The notes beneath the pieces are model-generated. The model did no database searches. It saw nothing but the letters and a program-made list of their open reading frames with translations, and was not told the DNA's origin. A program made the translations under genes and the position numbers. A stretch of 60,204 bases of DNA, taken from Candidatus Nitrosopumilus sp. (GTDB lineage: Archaea; Thermoproteota; Nitrososphaeria; Nitrososphaerales; Nitrosopumilaceae). This document shows positions 9,561 to 20,051 of the stretch, in pieces (position 1 is the first letter of the stretch; each line of letters opens with the position of its first letter). The stretch is from assembly GCA_028351415.1 (NCBI GenBank), contig JAOMJV010000004.1, positions 1 through 60,204 on the forward strand, read 5' to 3'.

Positions 9561-10202
9561 TTAGACAGTAGGAAGTTCTAACTTTAGATGTTTATTAATA
9601 ATACCCAAAATTTTAGATAAATCTTTTTCCTCTAACGTAGTAGTAGCCAAGTCTTTAACTAAATCCTGTGCTCTATATGCAATACCAAGACCACAAATGT
9701 CAAATAATTTAATATCATTTGCGCCATCTACAACACAAACAATATCTTCTTTATTTTCGCCCCATTCAGCAATTTTTATTTTTGCAGATTTTGATTTATC
9801 AGAATCAACAAGAATGTTGACACCATCAAGTTTGCCATCCTTAAAAATTAAATCATTGCAATAAACATAATCAAAATCCAATTCTTTTTGTAATTTATCC
9901 ATCATCAATGTAAAACCACCAGAAACAGCCATAATTTTCCAACCTGCAGCTTTTAAGATTCTACATGCTTCTTTTGCGCCAGGCATTATGGGTAAACTAT
10001 CAGCAACTTCCTGGCATACTTTTTCATCCAGTCCCTTTAATGCAGCAACTCTAGTTCGAAGTCCCTCTTCCCAATTTATTTTACCTTGAATTCCTTGTTT
10101 TGTAATCGCCCAAATTTCATCTTCTTTATTTAATTTTTCTGCAAGAATTGGAAGGTATTCTTCATCATACAAAACCCCCTCAACATCAAAAATTATCAAC
10201 AA
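9561..10202 (-). CDS. HAD-family phosphoserine phosphatase-like protein
   Basis: FDVEGVLYDEEY (HAD motif I), VSGGFTLMMDKL (motif II), VDGANDIKLFDICGLGIAY (motif IV). Confidence 0.8.
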   Translation of the reverse strand: MLIIFDVEGVLYDEEYLPILAEKLNKEDEIWAITKQGIQGKINWEEGLRTRVAALKGLDEKVCQEVADSLPIMPGAKEACRILKAAGWKIMAVSGGFTLMMDKLQKELDFDYVYCNDLIFKDGKLDGVNILVDSDKSKSAKIKIAEWGENKEDIVCVVDGANDIKLFDICGLGIAYRAQDLVKDLATTTLEEKDLSKILGIINKHLKLELPTV

Positions 10203-10348
10203 AATATTTCTAAATTAAAAAAAAAATTCTAATTATATTAAAGTAGTGACTATTATGCCCAGAATTTGTAAAATTTTCTCATTCATCGTATTAAAGTTTA
10301 AAAAAAATAATTGCGAATAGTTAGGGATAAATCACGGAATAACATGGA

Positions 10349-10642
10349 ATGTTTATGGGTGAACTCGAGAGAAAATACGATGTAAAAATTCAAACTACTG
10401 AAGACAAAGTAAAGTTCCCAGATGAACTCAAAACAGAATTGAAAGCACAAGGAATGATGGACGATAAAGGAAAACTAAAACTAAAAGGCGTCAGTCCAAA
10501 AATGTTGAAAAGAATGAAACAAGAATATGTAGAATGCCCAGTTATGAAAGAAGATATTCAATTTGTACAATGTTTCATATGTCCAAATTTTCAAAGTAGG
10601 GTTATGGGCGAAGTTTTATGCAAAGGCGAACCACTAAAATAA
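10349..10642 (+). CDS. Conserved hypothetical protein with four-Cys C-terminus (start may be the ATG at 10355)
   Basis: CPVMKEDIQFVQCFICPNFQSRVMGEVLCKGEPLK; intact ORF. Confidence 0.65.
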   Translation: MFMGELERKYDVKIQTTEDKVKFPDELKTELKAQGMMDDKGKLKLKGVSPKMLKRMKQEYVECPVMKEDIQFVQCFICPNFQSRVMGEVLCKGEPLK

Positions 10643-10706
10643 CATAATAAATTTTAAAAAAATTCACGAAAGGCTCATTAGTTAAATTAATTCTTAAACA
10701 ATTAGT

Positions 10707-12149
10707 TTGGGAAAACAAAACGTAGGAATCACAGTTTCAAAAGAAGAGGATTTCAGTGAATGGTATACACAAGTAGTCTTAAAGGCAAAACTTGCAGATT
10801 ATGCACCAGTTAAAGGATTAATTGTTCTCAGACCTGACGGATATTCAATCTGGGAGTCATTAAGAACTACATTTGATAAAAAATTTGCACGTAACGGAAT
10901 TAGAAATGGATTTTTACCAATACTAATTCCAGAGTCATTATTAGGAAAAGAGCAAAAACATTTCGCAGGTTTTAATCCAGAAGTATTTTGGGTGACGCAT
11001 TCAGGCACCAATGAAATAGGAGATAGATTAGCATTAAGACCAACATCAGAAACATTGGCATATACATTATATTCAAAATGGATTCAAAGTTGGAGAGATT
11101 TACCACTAAAAATGAATTTTTGGAATACAGCGTTAAGAGCTGAAATTAAAGCAACAAAACCATTTCTTAGGACATCAGAATTCCTATGGCAAGAAGGACA
11201 CACAGTACATTCAACAAAAGAAGAAGCTGAAAAAGAAGTAATAAAAATTTTAGATATTTATAAAAATACAGTGGAAGAAGAGCTTGCAATCCCAGTAAGT
11301 ACAGGGAAGAAAAGTGAAAAAGAAAAATTTGTCGGCGCGATATATACAACAACCATGGAATCAATAATGCCAGATGGAAAAGCATTACAAATGGGCACAT
11401 CTCATTTCTTGGGACAAAATTTTTCAAAACCGTTTGAAGTTAAATTTGCAGATAAAGACAACGTAGAACATTTTGCATGGCAAACATCATGGGGTGTATC
11501 TTGGAGATTAATTGGTGCAATGATCATGATTCATGGGGATGACAAAGGTTTGGTATTACCACCAAAAGTAGCTCCAATGCAAGTAGTAATTGTACCAATT
11601 TACAAAAATGATGAAGGTAAAAATAGCGTATTGTCTAAAGTGGAAGAAATTCAAAACAAATTGGAATCAAAGGATATCAGAGTTCATGTTGATGACAGAG
11701 AAGGAATGTCACCAGGATACAAATTTAATGATTGGGAATTAAAAGGAGTTCCTTTACGTATAGAAATAGGACCTAAAGATATAGAGAATCAAAATATAGT
11801 TGTTGCAAAAAGATACAATCTAGAAAAAATAAGTTTGGGCTTTACTGAAATTGAAAAAATACCAATAATTTTAGATGAAATTCAGACACAGATGTTAAAA
11901 AAAGCCAAAGAACAAACAGAAACTATTACACTAAATATTTCAGATTATTCAGAATTTAAATCAAAAATAGAAAAAGGAGGATTCTTCAATTCCCCATGGT
12001 GTGGAAAAGTTGAATGCGAAGATAAGATCAAAGAAGAGACAGGTGCAGAAATCAGAGTGATACCATTTGGCAGTGAAAATATCAATCAAAAGTGCATTTA
12101 CTGTAATGAGCAGAGCGTATCAACCCCTATTTTTGCAAGAGGGTACTAG
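10707..12149 (+). CDS. proS: Prolyl-tRNA synthetase (archaeal/eukaryal type), TTG start
   Basis: LRPTSETLAYTLYSKWI, FLRTSEFLWQEGHTVH, TSWGVSWRLIGAMIMIHGDDKGLVLPPKVAP, C-terminal RGY. Confidence 0.95.
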   Translation: MGKQNVGITVSKEEDFSEWYTQVVLKAKLADYAPVKGLIVLRPDGYSIWESLRTTFDKKFARNGIRNGFLPILIPESLLGKEQKHFAGFNPEVFWVTHSGTNEIGDRLALRPTSETLAYTLYSKWIQSWRDLPLKMNFWNTALRAEIKATKPFLRTSEFLWQEGHTVHSTKEEAEKEVIKILDIYKNTVEEELAIPVSTGKKSEKEKFVGAIYTTTMESIMPDGKALQMGTSHFLGQNFSKPFEVKFADKDNVEHFAWQTSWGVSWRLIGAMIMIHGDDKGLVLPPKVAPMQVVIVPIYKNDEGKNSVLSKVEEIQNKLESKDIRVHVDDREGMSPGYKFNDWELKGVPLRIEIGPKDIENQNIVVAKRYNLEKISLGFTEIEKIPIILDEIQTQMLKKAKEQTETITLNISDYSEFKSKIEKGGFFNSPWCGKVECEDKIKEETGAEIRVIPFGSENINQKCIYCNEQSVSTPIFARGY

Positions 12150-12197
12150 TAGTAATTTAGCCGCAACATAATAATACAAAAAAAATATTTTTTAAAC

Positions 12198-13508
12198 ATG
12201 ACAGTTAACCTAGAATTACAAGAAAACAGAGCATTGGTAGAACAATTTAGGGAGACTAGAAGTAGAACATTGGAATTAGTAAAAAATTTAAAAAAAGATG
12301 ATTTTGTGGTTCAAACTGCATCATATATGAGTCCGCCTAAATGGCATATTGGCCACGTAAGTTGGATTTATGAAGCAATAATGAGTAAATTAGATAAAAA
12401 TTATGAATTTCATTCAAAAGAATTCTCAGAGTATTTGAATTCCTATTATCAACAATTTGGCGTTCCACATGATAAAAAATTAAGAGGGGTTACATCAAGA
12501 CCAACAGTTGATGAAATTTTTCAATATTTTAATACAATCAATCAAAAAGTAGAAAAATTTATTGGATCCCGACAATTAAGTGAAGATGAAAAAAAATTAA
12601 TTATCATTGGATTTCATCACGAATGCCAACATCAAGAATTGTTAGTGTATGATTTGCAGCATCTTCTTGCAGAACAATATTTGCCGGTAAGAAAAAATAA
12701 AATTGTAAAGCAGGAAGAAAAACAAAAAGAATTTGTGGAGATCAATGGCGGGCTATACACTATGGGGTACAACGGAAAAAAGTATTGTTACGATATTGAA
12801 TTACCAGAACATAAAACATATCTCAAAAATTTTAAAATGGGAGTTTTTCCAGTAACCAATCAAGAATATTTACAATTTATGAATGACGGAGGGTATCAAA
12901 CTTACAAACATTGGTTATCAGACGGATGGGAAAAAGTAAAATCAAATAAATGGGACTCGCCAATGTATTGGGAAAAAGTTAACGATGAATGGCATGTAAG
13001 AGATTTCTTAGGAATTAGAAAAATTAACCCAAATGAACCAGTGTGTCATGTAAGCTACTATGAGGCAGACGCATATTGTAAATGGGCAGGAAAAAGACTC
13101 CCAACAGAAGCAGAATGGGAAAAAGCATCGTGTTGGAATGAAGAGAAACAGGAAAAAACAGTATTTCCATGGGGAAATGAAAGTCCATCAGAAGAAAAAT
13201 GTAATTTACTAGAATCACATCATTGGGGATGTACAGAAATAGGAACATATCCAAATGGTACTAGTCCAGCAGGATGTCAACAAATGATTGGGGATGTATG
13301 GGAATGGACTACTTCAGAATTTATGGGTTATCCAGGATTCAAGTCAGGATTTGATGAGTATAATGATAAATGGTTTACAAATCAAAAAGTTTTGAGAGGA
13401 GGGTCATTTGGAACTCCAAAAATGTCAATTAGAGGAAGTTATAGAAATTTCTTCAGATTAGATGAGAGATGGCTATTTTCAGGATTCAGATGTGTGGAAG
13501 ATATTTAA
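12198..13508 (+). CDS. egtB: EgtB-like hercynine/sulfoxide synthase (DinB + FGE-sulfatase domains)
   Basis: PPKWHIGHVSW and HHECQHQELL (His iron ligands of the DinB-like domain); FGE domain WAGKRLPTEAEWEKAS, GDVWEWTTSEF, RGGSFGTPKMSIRGSYRNFF, SGFRC. Confidence 0.9.
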   Translation: MTVNLELQENRALVEQFRETRSRTLELVKNLKKDDFVVQTASYMSPPKWHIGHVSWIYEAIMSKLDKNYEFHSKEFSEYLNSYYQQFGVPHDKKLRGVTSRPTVDEIFQYFNTINQKVEKFIGSRQLSEDEKKLIIIGFHHECQHQELLVYDLQHLLAEQYLPVRKNKIVKQEEKQKEFVEINGGLYTMGYNGKKYCYDIELPEHKTYLKNFKMGVFPVTNQEYLQFMNDGGYQTYKHWLSDGWEKVKSNKWDSPMYWEKVNDEWHVRDFLGIRKINPNEPVCHVSYYEADAYCKWAGKRLPTEAEWEKASCWNEEKQEKTVFPWGNESPSEEKCNLLESHHWGCTEIGTYPNGTSPAGCQQMIGDVWEWTTSEFMGYPGFKSGFDEYNDKWFTNQKVLRGGSFGTPKMSIRGSYRNFFRLDERWLFSGFRCVEDI

Positions 13509-14527
13509 TTTTTTGAAACTAATGTTAATGAAAAATATTTTTTGTCATCTAACCACATGTTTTTAATTTTAAATCCAACATCAACCAATAAGCTCTTAAT
13601 TTGAGAGGGCTTGTATTTATGAGAATATTCAGTATGAATTAATTCACCTTCATCTAAATTCAAAGATAAATTAGATTTTTTAATTATTACAGATTGAGAG
13701 ATTAGAGATTTTAAATTCATTTCAATTCGTTGTTCATTTTCATTGTATATAGAATAATGTGAAAAATTATCAATAATAAAATCGGCATCAAGTTCATCAT
13801 TAATCCTAGACAGTACATTGAGATTGAATTTTGCAGTTACACCCTGAGAATCATCATATGCAGATTCTAAAATTTTTTTATTCTTGACCAAATCCAAACC
13901 AATTAAAAAAAGATCACCCTGCTTCATGGTGGAAAATATTTTTTTTAAAAAAATCTTTCCATCATCAGGTGAAAAATTACCAAAACTAGAACCAAGGAAA
14001 ATGATTAGATTTGTTTTATCATCATAATTTTGAAGAAATTCCAAACCCCCTTCATACGTATCAATTATACCAGTAATGTTCAAAGTGGCATAATCTTTCA
14101 ATAATTGTTCAGAGCTTTCAGTGAGAATTTCAGATATATCAATAGGAAAATATTCGGTTTTAGGCTGTAATTTAGTAAAAACATCAAGAATTAATCGAGT
14201 TTTAACCGATGCACCACTTCCAAGTTCAACTAAACGAACATTTTCGTTAAGATAGGATGGTAAATCATTTTTCAGTTTTTTTAAAATACTAATTTCGGTT
14301 CTAGTAGGATAGTATTCAGGAACTGAACAAATGGATTCAAATAAATTCGAACCTTTATTATCATAGAAAAATTTAGGACTGATAAATTTGTAATCTCGAT
14401 TTAAACTAAAAGCAATTTCTTCCGCAAAAGATTTTTCAATATTACTTGCATGTGGTTTAAAATAACGAAGTTGGGAATCTACAACATATTGTTTATAATC
14501 AATTTTTTTATCCTTAAATTTATTCAA
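13505..14527 (-). CDS. egtD: L-histidine N-alpha-methyltransferase (EgtD)
   Basis: KFFYDNKGSNLFESICSVPEYYPTRTEISIL, LVELGSGASVKTRLILD, FLGSSFGNFSP; convergent with and 4 bp overlapping egtB. Confidence 0.92.
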   Translation of the reverse strand: MNKFKDKKIDYKQYVVDSQLRYFKPHASNIEKSFAEEIAFSLNRDYKFISPKFFYDNKGSNLFESICSVPEYYPTRTEISILKKLKNDLPSYLNENVRLVELGSGASVKTRLILDVFTKLQPKTEYFPIDISEILTESSEQLLKDYATLNITGIIDTYEGGLEFLQNYDDKTNLIIFLGSSFGNFSPDDGKIFLKKIFSTMKQGDLFLIGLDLVKNKKILESAYDDSQGVTAKFNLNVLSRINDELDADFIIDNFSHYSIYNENEQRIEMNLKSLISQSVIIKKSNLSLNLDEGELIHTEYSHKYKPSQIKSLLVDVGFKIKNMWLDDKKYFSLTLVSKN

Positions 14528-14622
14528 TTATTAATTCGATAGTCATTCAACATAAATTTCTTATCATAATTTTTACGCATAAAACATATTTCTTGATATA
14601 GTTGATAAATAACAGATAACTG

Positions 14623-15597
14623 TTGATCGAAATATTAAAAATTGAACATTTAAAAAAATATTTTGTAAAAAAGAAAATATTTAGTTCAACAGTTTCTAGC
14701 GTAAAAGCAGTAGATGACGTGTCATTTTCAATTAAAAAAGGTGAAGTGTTTGTTTTAGCAGGAGAGTCAGGATCAGGGAAATCAACAATTGCAAAATTAA
14801 TTTTAAAATCAATTCAAGCAGACTCGGGTAAAATTATTTTTGAAAATCAAGAAATTGATAATCAAAATATAAACATAAAAAAAATTAGAATGAATTGTCA
14901 AATGATTCACCAAGATCCATATGACTCGATAAACCCTAGAATGAAAATAGAAGACATAGTACTAGAGCCACTTGAAATTCACAATATTGGAAATAAGAAA
15001 GAAAGGGATAGAAGAATGATCGAAGTGTTGGAAGAAGTCAAACTAGAGCCTGCCAAAGAAATTTCCAAAAAATATCCACATATGTTGTCAGGAGGTCAAA
15101 GACAAAGGGTGGTATTAGCAAGAGCACTAGCATTAAAACCAAAAATAATACTAGCTGATGAACCAGTTTCAATGCTAGATGTGTCAATTAGAGCTGAAAT
15201 GCTAGAATTAATGAAGGAATTACAAAAAAAATATAATATTTCATTTATTTACATCACTCATGATTTAGCAACTGCAAAGTATTTTGGTCAAAGAATTGGA
15301 ATTTTGTACTTAGGAAAAATTGTAGAAACAGGTCCAATTAATGAAGTATTAGAAAATCCAAGACATCCATACACTCAAGCACTAATAGATGCCATCTCAG
15401 AACCAAATCCAAATAATTTACACATGAAAAAAGAAATTAGAATTAAAGATCCGCCAGATATAGGCGAGTTTGAAGGGTGTAGATTCAAACCAAGGTGCAC
15501 ATACGCAATTGAAAAATGTAGTAAAGAACCGGATTTAGAAAAAGTTGGCGATAATCATTATTCTGCATGCTATGTTAAATTAGAACAATCGGACTGA
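14623..15597 (+). CDS. ABC transporter ATP-binding protein, oligopeptide/dipeptide (OppF/DppF) type, TTG start
   Basis: Walker A GESGSGKST, ABC signature LSGGQRQRVVLARAL, Walker B IILADEPVSMLD, C-terminal oligo_HPY-like GCRFKPRCTYAIEKCSKEP. Confidence 0.92.
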   Translation: MIEILKIEHLKKYFVKKKIFSSTVSSVKAVDDVSFSIKKGEVFVLAGESGSGKSTIAKLILKSIQADSGKIIFENQEIDNQNINIKKIRMNCQMIHQDPYDSINPRMKIEDIVLEPLEIHNIGNKKERDRRMIEVLEEVKLEPAKEISKKYPHMLSGGQRQRVVLARALALKPKIILADEPVSMLDVSIRAEMLELMKELQKKYNISFIYITHDLATAKYFGQRIGILYLGKIVETGPINEVLENPRHPYTQALIDAISEPNPNNLHMKKEIRIKDPPDIGEFEGCRFKPRCTYAIEKCSKEPDLEKVGDNHYSACYVKLEQSD

Positions 15598-15791
15598 CGG
15601 GTCTAGCAAAATAGTAAGTTTACTGTGAACGAATAAATCAATAATATTGATATCATAGGAATAAAAAGCGCGATTGAAAGATGGCGAAATCTTCCAATCA
15701 CTAAAAAATCGAAAGAAATTGCAGAATACAATTTCATTTCAAAATTCTAACTATGCTATTTATTTTAGACATATAAATCTCAGAAATTAAA

Positions 15792-16346
15792 TTAAACCTT
15801 GAATGGTTGTAGTTTGTGAGTATGATTTTGAAATCTTTCCATGATTAATTTTTCATTTTTTAATACTTCCAAGTCTTTCAACACATTATCAATAAATTTT
15901 TGAATACTGTTCACTCTTTTGTTTCCAACAGAATAAGGTAAAAGTTTCAATGTTTGCTGATACTTTACTCGGGTCATGAGCATAAACGGTCTATCTAATA
16001 ATTCAGTTTGAACATAGTCCAACAATTCTTCTCCTTTTCTTGTCAATATTCCTATTTTTGTTGCAATAGAATAATCTAAACGTTTCATTTCTTTTTTTGC
16101 AATTTCTTTATTCAAATCAAAAGTAGCCATCATAACATCAAATTGATTATTGCTTGGTGCCTTGTCGATTCGTCTATACTGAATTACATAGCCATCTGTT
16201 TTAGTTTCCAGGTAACCCAAATCCAACAGTTCCTTTATTGCAGGAATTACACCTGATTTGCTACCATGTACGAGCCTACAAAGATCATTGGTTGTAATCC
16301 ATTCAGCAGTAAAAGCCAATATTCTGTCATCATATGTTCCTGTCAA
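15792..16346 (-). CDS. Winged-helix DNA-binding protein adjacent to smc, TTG start
   Basis: wHTH pattern NDLCRLVHGSKSGVIPAIKELLDLGYLETKTDGYVIQYR; minus strand, 38 bp downstream of smc. Reading frame is open upstream to a TAA (KWSSKEYR...). Confidence 0.7.
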   Translation of the reverse strand: MTGTYDDRILAFTAEWITTNDLCRLVHGSKSGVIPAIKELLDLGYLETKTDGYVIQYRRIDKAPSNNQFDVMMATFDLNKEIAKKEMKRLDYSIATKIGILTRKGEELLDYVQTELLDRPFMLMTRVKYQQTLKLLPYSVGNKRVNSIQKFIDNVLKDLEVLKNEKLIMERFQNHTHKLQPFKV

Positions 16347-16384
16347 GCGGTATTCTTTAGAAGACCATTTATTATATTAGTTTA

Positions 16385-19300
16385 CTAACTCGATTTTACA
16401 GAAGGCATTCGTTTATCTTTATACGTAACAACGTGTGAAACACCATTTTTTGGAAAGACACCGTAAATTAATTTAGCTTTTTGAATTACAGAATCTTTTA
16501 AAGATACCATGATAAATTGACTTTCTTTAGATCTTTCTTCCAAGATTGTGGAAAGTCTTTCGGCATTTGGTGCATCAAGGTGTGCATCAACTTCATCAAA
16601 CAAATAGAATGGAGAAGGTTTGAGTTTTTGTAATGCAAGTACAAATACAATTGCAGCAAGTGTTTTTTCACCTCCACTAATTGAAGTGGACTCTCTTTTG
16701 GGCTTATTTGGAAATTGAATTAGATATGAAATTCCAGAATTAAATATATCGTCTTCATTTTGTAACTCCAACCAAGCATGGCCACCAGTCATTTTATTAA
16801 AAATTAACCTAATTTCTTTATCAACTTTATCAAATGCATCAAGGAACGTTTGTCGTTTATCTCGTTCAATGCTTTCTATGAAGGCAACAATTGAATTTCT
16901 TTCTTCTTCCAGAGAATTCTTTCTAGTAGACATAGATCTATAGCCATATGAGACTTCAAGGTATGTTTCAGGAGCTTTTGCATTTAATGCGCTAAGGGAA
17001 GTTAATTCAGAATTCAAACCTTGAACAATAGTTTCAACATCAAATGTTTCCATGTTTTTATCAAATCCAAATGCAGAAAGAATGTGCTGTAGTTTAACTT
17101 CATTTTCGACTAAATCACGTAAATCACGAGTTAGTGAATCAGATTGACGCGCCAAATTATTAATTTTTGTAGTATGGATTTTATCATTTTCAGATAAAAC
17201 TTTTAATTTATCATCTATTTCTTGAACTTCTCCAATTGAAGAACCAGAAGTTGAAATTAAAACCTGTTCCCGCTCTCTTAATTTTTCCAAAATTTGTCTT
17301 TTAGGATCTTTTTGTTTTTCTAAGTCTTGAATTTTTGTTTCAACTTCCAAATATTCAGAATGTAGGGAATCTTCTTCATCACTTAATCTACTGACTTGAG
17401 ATTTTTCACGATTATCCTGAGTTTGCATTGCAGTTAGCTGTGAAGATTTATCTCGATATTCATTCATGATTGTGGTATAATGTTTTTCAATATCAGATTT
17501 TTTACTATTCATTTTTAATAATTCACTTGCAATTCTAGTTTGTTCTCCACTAGCATAATTTTGCTCAACAATTGCAATTCTATCAAGTAATGATTCAACA
17601 TGAGACTCATTGGTAGAAACTTCAGATTCAATAATATTGTTTCTTGAAGTTAAATCAGAAATTCTTGTTATCAATTGATCTTTCATAATTTTTGCAGAAG
17701 TAATTCTAGACTTAAGATTAGAATAGTTTTCAGTTGCAGATGTAAAATTATTTTCAGATAGAGAAAGACGGTCAGAATAAGATTGGATAGAATCATCTAA
17801 TTTTTTTAAAGAGTGTTTTTTCTTTAACATGTATTTTTTAATCAAACTAATTGATTGGAATAATCCATCAATATCACTGCTCATAGAAATTAATTTTGTA
17901 AGCTTAGAAATTTTTGAATTAATATCAATTACAACCGTTCCATTTTTAGCTTCAAAATATTCGCCACTGAGAGTTACAGATTTGTAACCTAATTGGGATA
18001 GATTGTAGGCAGATTCACGGGTTTCAGTTAGAACGATATTTCCAAAAAGGAATGTTTTAAGTGCAGAATAGACATCATCTGCAGTCACGAAGTCAGATAA
18101 TATGCCAATTATTCCAGGCTCCTTAGGCAAGGTAAGTTTGAATTTTGGAATAGCATCAAGTGGTATTATTTTTAATTTTGGGAGTTTTTTAGTTCTTGCA
18201 ACCTCAGCAATTCCAAGTAACGTTGCAAAATCTTTTACAACTATTGCCTTTATCCAATCAGAGCTAACTGCAAGAACAGAACGCTCATATTTTTTATCCC
18301 AAGAAATCATTTCATAAACTAATCCATCAATACCCAACTTATCAGCATCCTCTTTTAATTTTGCAACAGTATAGTCTTCATGCATAAAACCTTTAACAGT
18401 TTTAATTTTTGATTCATATTGATTTGCAGCTTTATCAGATTTTTCTAAAATGAATCCTAACTCATCCATATCAGTATTAATTTTTAATTTTCTAGTTTTT
18501 AATTTTGTAATTCTAGATTTTAATTCAGAAATACTAGCACGGTGATTATTTGTTAAGGATTCTAATTTAGATTCTATACTAGTTAATTCCACAATATCTT
18601 TTTCTAATTGAGTAAACTTTTCAGAGTTTGATTTTATTTTTAATATAGATTCATCCTTTTCGTTTTGCACTTTAGATAGTTTTAGCCTAACATCATTCAA
18701 TTGACCTGTAAGAACTTTAATTTTACTATCAATTTCAGATTGTTTTGCTGCTGCTTCAGATTGTTCGGTAAGAATTTTATTTCTATCCGAATCAATTATC
18801 TCTAAATCAGTGTTGATTTTATTTTTTTGTTCATTTGTAGATTCAATTGAGTCTTTTATTTGTTGAATTTTAATATCGATGTCTTCTCGTGCAGTGGTGA
18901 TATCACCTAGTTCAATTTTAATTTCAGGAATGCGCGTATTGATTTGTTCAAGTCTTTTCTTTGATGCAGATATTGCACTGTTATCAATCTCATATTGTTC
19001 CATTGCAGAACTAATTTCAACATCAAGTGAAGCCTTTGCTTGACTATAATCATTTGCAGATTTCATTAATGTTGATTTTTCAGCATCCAAAATACCGATT
19101 TCACCCCTCAAAATAGTTCGTTCACCATCAAGAGATGTCATTTCTTGATTTAATTCATGCAGTGTTGTCTCTTTAGTAGATTTTTTGGCAGATATTACCT
19201 TCATTTTATTAGCAGCGGCTATTGCTTTGTATCTATTTAGTTCACGCTCCAAAATATCATGTCGTAATTTTTGATTTCTTTCTTCTTCAAGTTCATCAAT

Positions 19301-19909
19301 TCGTTTTTTAATTTCACCCATTTTAGCAAGTGCGATTTCAAGTCGTCTGTCTGCCTCATCAAGTTGTTTAATTGATTCAGATTTTTTCTCATCAAAATAT
19401 GAAAGTCCAATTAAATCTTCAATTGTTTTTCTTTTTTCTTCAGATGTAAATTCAGATATTCTAGTTACAGTTCCTTGTTGAACAGCATTAAGTTGTCCTA
19501 AACCAGCGTTTGCCATGTCAAGTAAATCAAGAACATGGCTTCGTTGTGTTTTCTTTTTATTTAGATAGTAGGTGTTTTCGCCAGATTCATCTAGTTCTCT
19601 AGTTATCTCAACTATATCAGAATCAACAGGGATTTTTCTGTCAGAATTATCAAAGTGTACACTTGATCGTGCCATTTTAGGTCCACGACGAGTCCCTTCG
19701 ATATCATGAATTAAAGATCTTAGTTTATCAACTCGCATTACTTTGGGTTTATTTTCACCCATTGCAAAAATTATTGCATCTAAAATGTTACTTTTGCCAG
19801 ATCCGTTTGGACCAGAGATCGATACAAGTCCAGGTTCAAACTGAACTGTAGTATTTGTAAATCCAAATGATTTGAAACCAAAAATCTCTACTTTTTTTAC
19901 ATGTACCAA
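16385..19909 (-). CDS. smc: Chromosome segregation protein SMC, TTG start
   Basis: Walker A GPNGSGKSNILDAI, hinge region, long coiled coils, signature SISGGEKTLAAIVFVLALQKLKPSPFYLFDEVDAHLD. Confidence 0.97.
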   Translation of the reverse strand: MVHVKKVEIFGFKSFGFTNTTVQFEPGLVSISGPNGSGKSNILDAIIFAMGENKPKVMRVDKLRSLIHDIEGTRRGPKMARSSVHFDNSDRKIPVDSDIVEITRELDESGENTYYLNKKKTQRSHVLDLLDMANAGLGQLNAVQQGTVTRISEFTSEEKRKTIEDLIGLSYFDEKKSESIKQLDEADRRLEIALAKMGEIKKRIDELEEERNQKLRHDILERELNRYKAIAAANKMKVISAKKSTKETTLHELNQEMTSLDGERTILRGEIGILDAEKSTLMKSANDYSQAKASLDVEISSAMEQYEIDNSAISASKKRLEQINTRIPEIKIELGDITTAREDIDIKIQQIKDSIESTNEQKNKINTDLEIIDSDRNKILTEQSEAAAKQSEIDSKIKVLTGQLNDVRLKLSKVQNEKDESILKIKSNSEKFTQLEKDIVELTSIESKLESLTNNHRASISELKSRITKLKTRKLKINTDMDELGFILEKSDKAANQYESKIKTVKGFMHEDYTVAKLKEDADKLGIDGLVYEMISWDKKYERSVLAVSSDWIKAIVVKDFATLLGIAEVARTKKLPKLKIIPLDAIPKFKLTLPKEPGIIGILSDFVTADDVYSALKTFLFGNIVLTETRESAYNLSQLGYKSVTLSGEYFEAKNGTVVIDINSKISKLTKLISMSSDIDGLFQSISLIKKYMLKKKHSLKKLDDSIQSYSDRLSLSENNFTSATENYSNLKSRITSAKIMKDQLITRISDLTSRNNIIESEVSTNESHVESLLDRIAIVEQNYASGEQTRIASELLKMNSKKSDIEKHYTTIMNEYRDKSSQLTAMQTQDNREKSQVSRLSDEEDSLHSEYLEVETKIQDLEKQKDPKRQILEKLREREQVLISTSGSSIGEVQEIDDKLKVLSENDKIHTTKINNLARQSDSLTRDLRDLVENEVKLQHILSAFGFDKNMETFDVETIVQGLNSELTSLSALNAKAPETYLEVSYGYRSMSTRKNSLEEERNSIVAFIESIERDKRQTFLDAFDKVDKEIRLIFNKMTGGHAWLELQNEDDIFNSGISYLIQFPNKPKRESTSISGGEKTLAAIVFVLALQKLKPSPFYLFDEVDAHLDAPNAERLSTILEERSKESQFIMVSLKDSVIQKAKLIYGVFPKNGVSHVVTYKDKRMPSVKSS

Positions 19910-20051
19910 TATAGATCAGTTCCAATTACATAGGATAATCGATGCTTAACAATTTTTGTTGACTCTATTGATTAATTTTTCTTGTTACATTATGAAATTT
20001 TTCGTAGTGGAGGTAATTATGAAATAACTTATAAAAAAATATGAAATTAAA

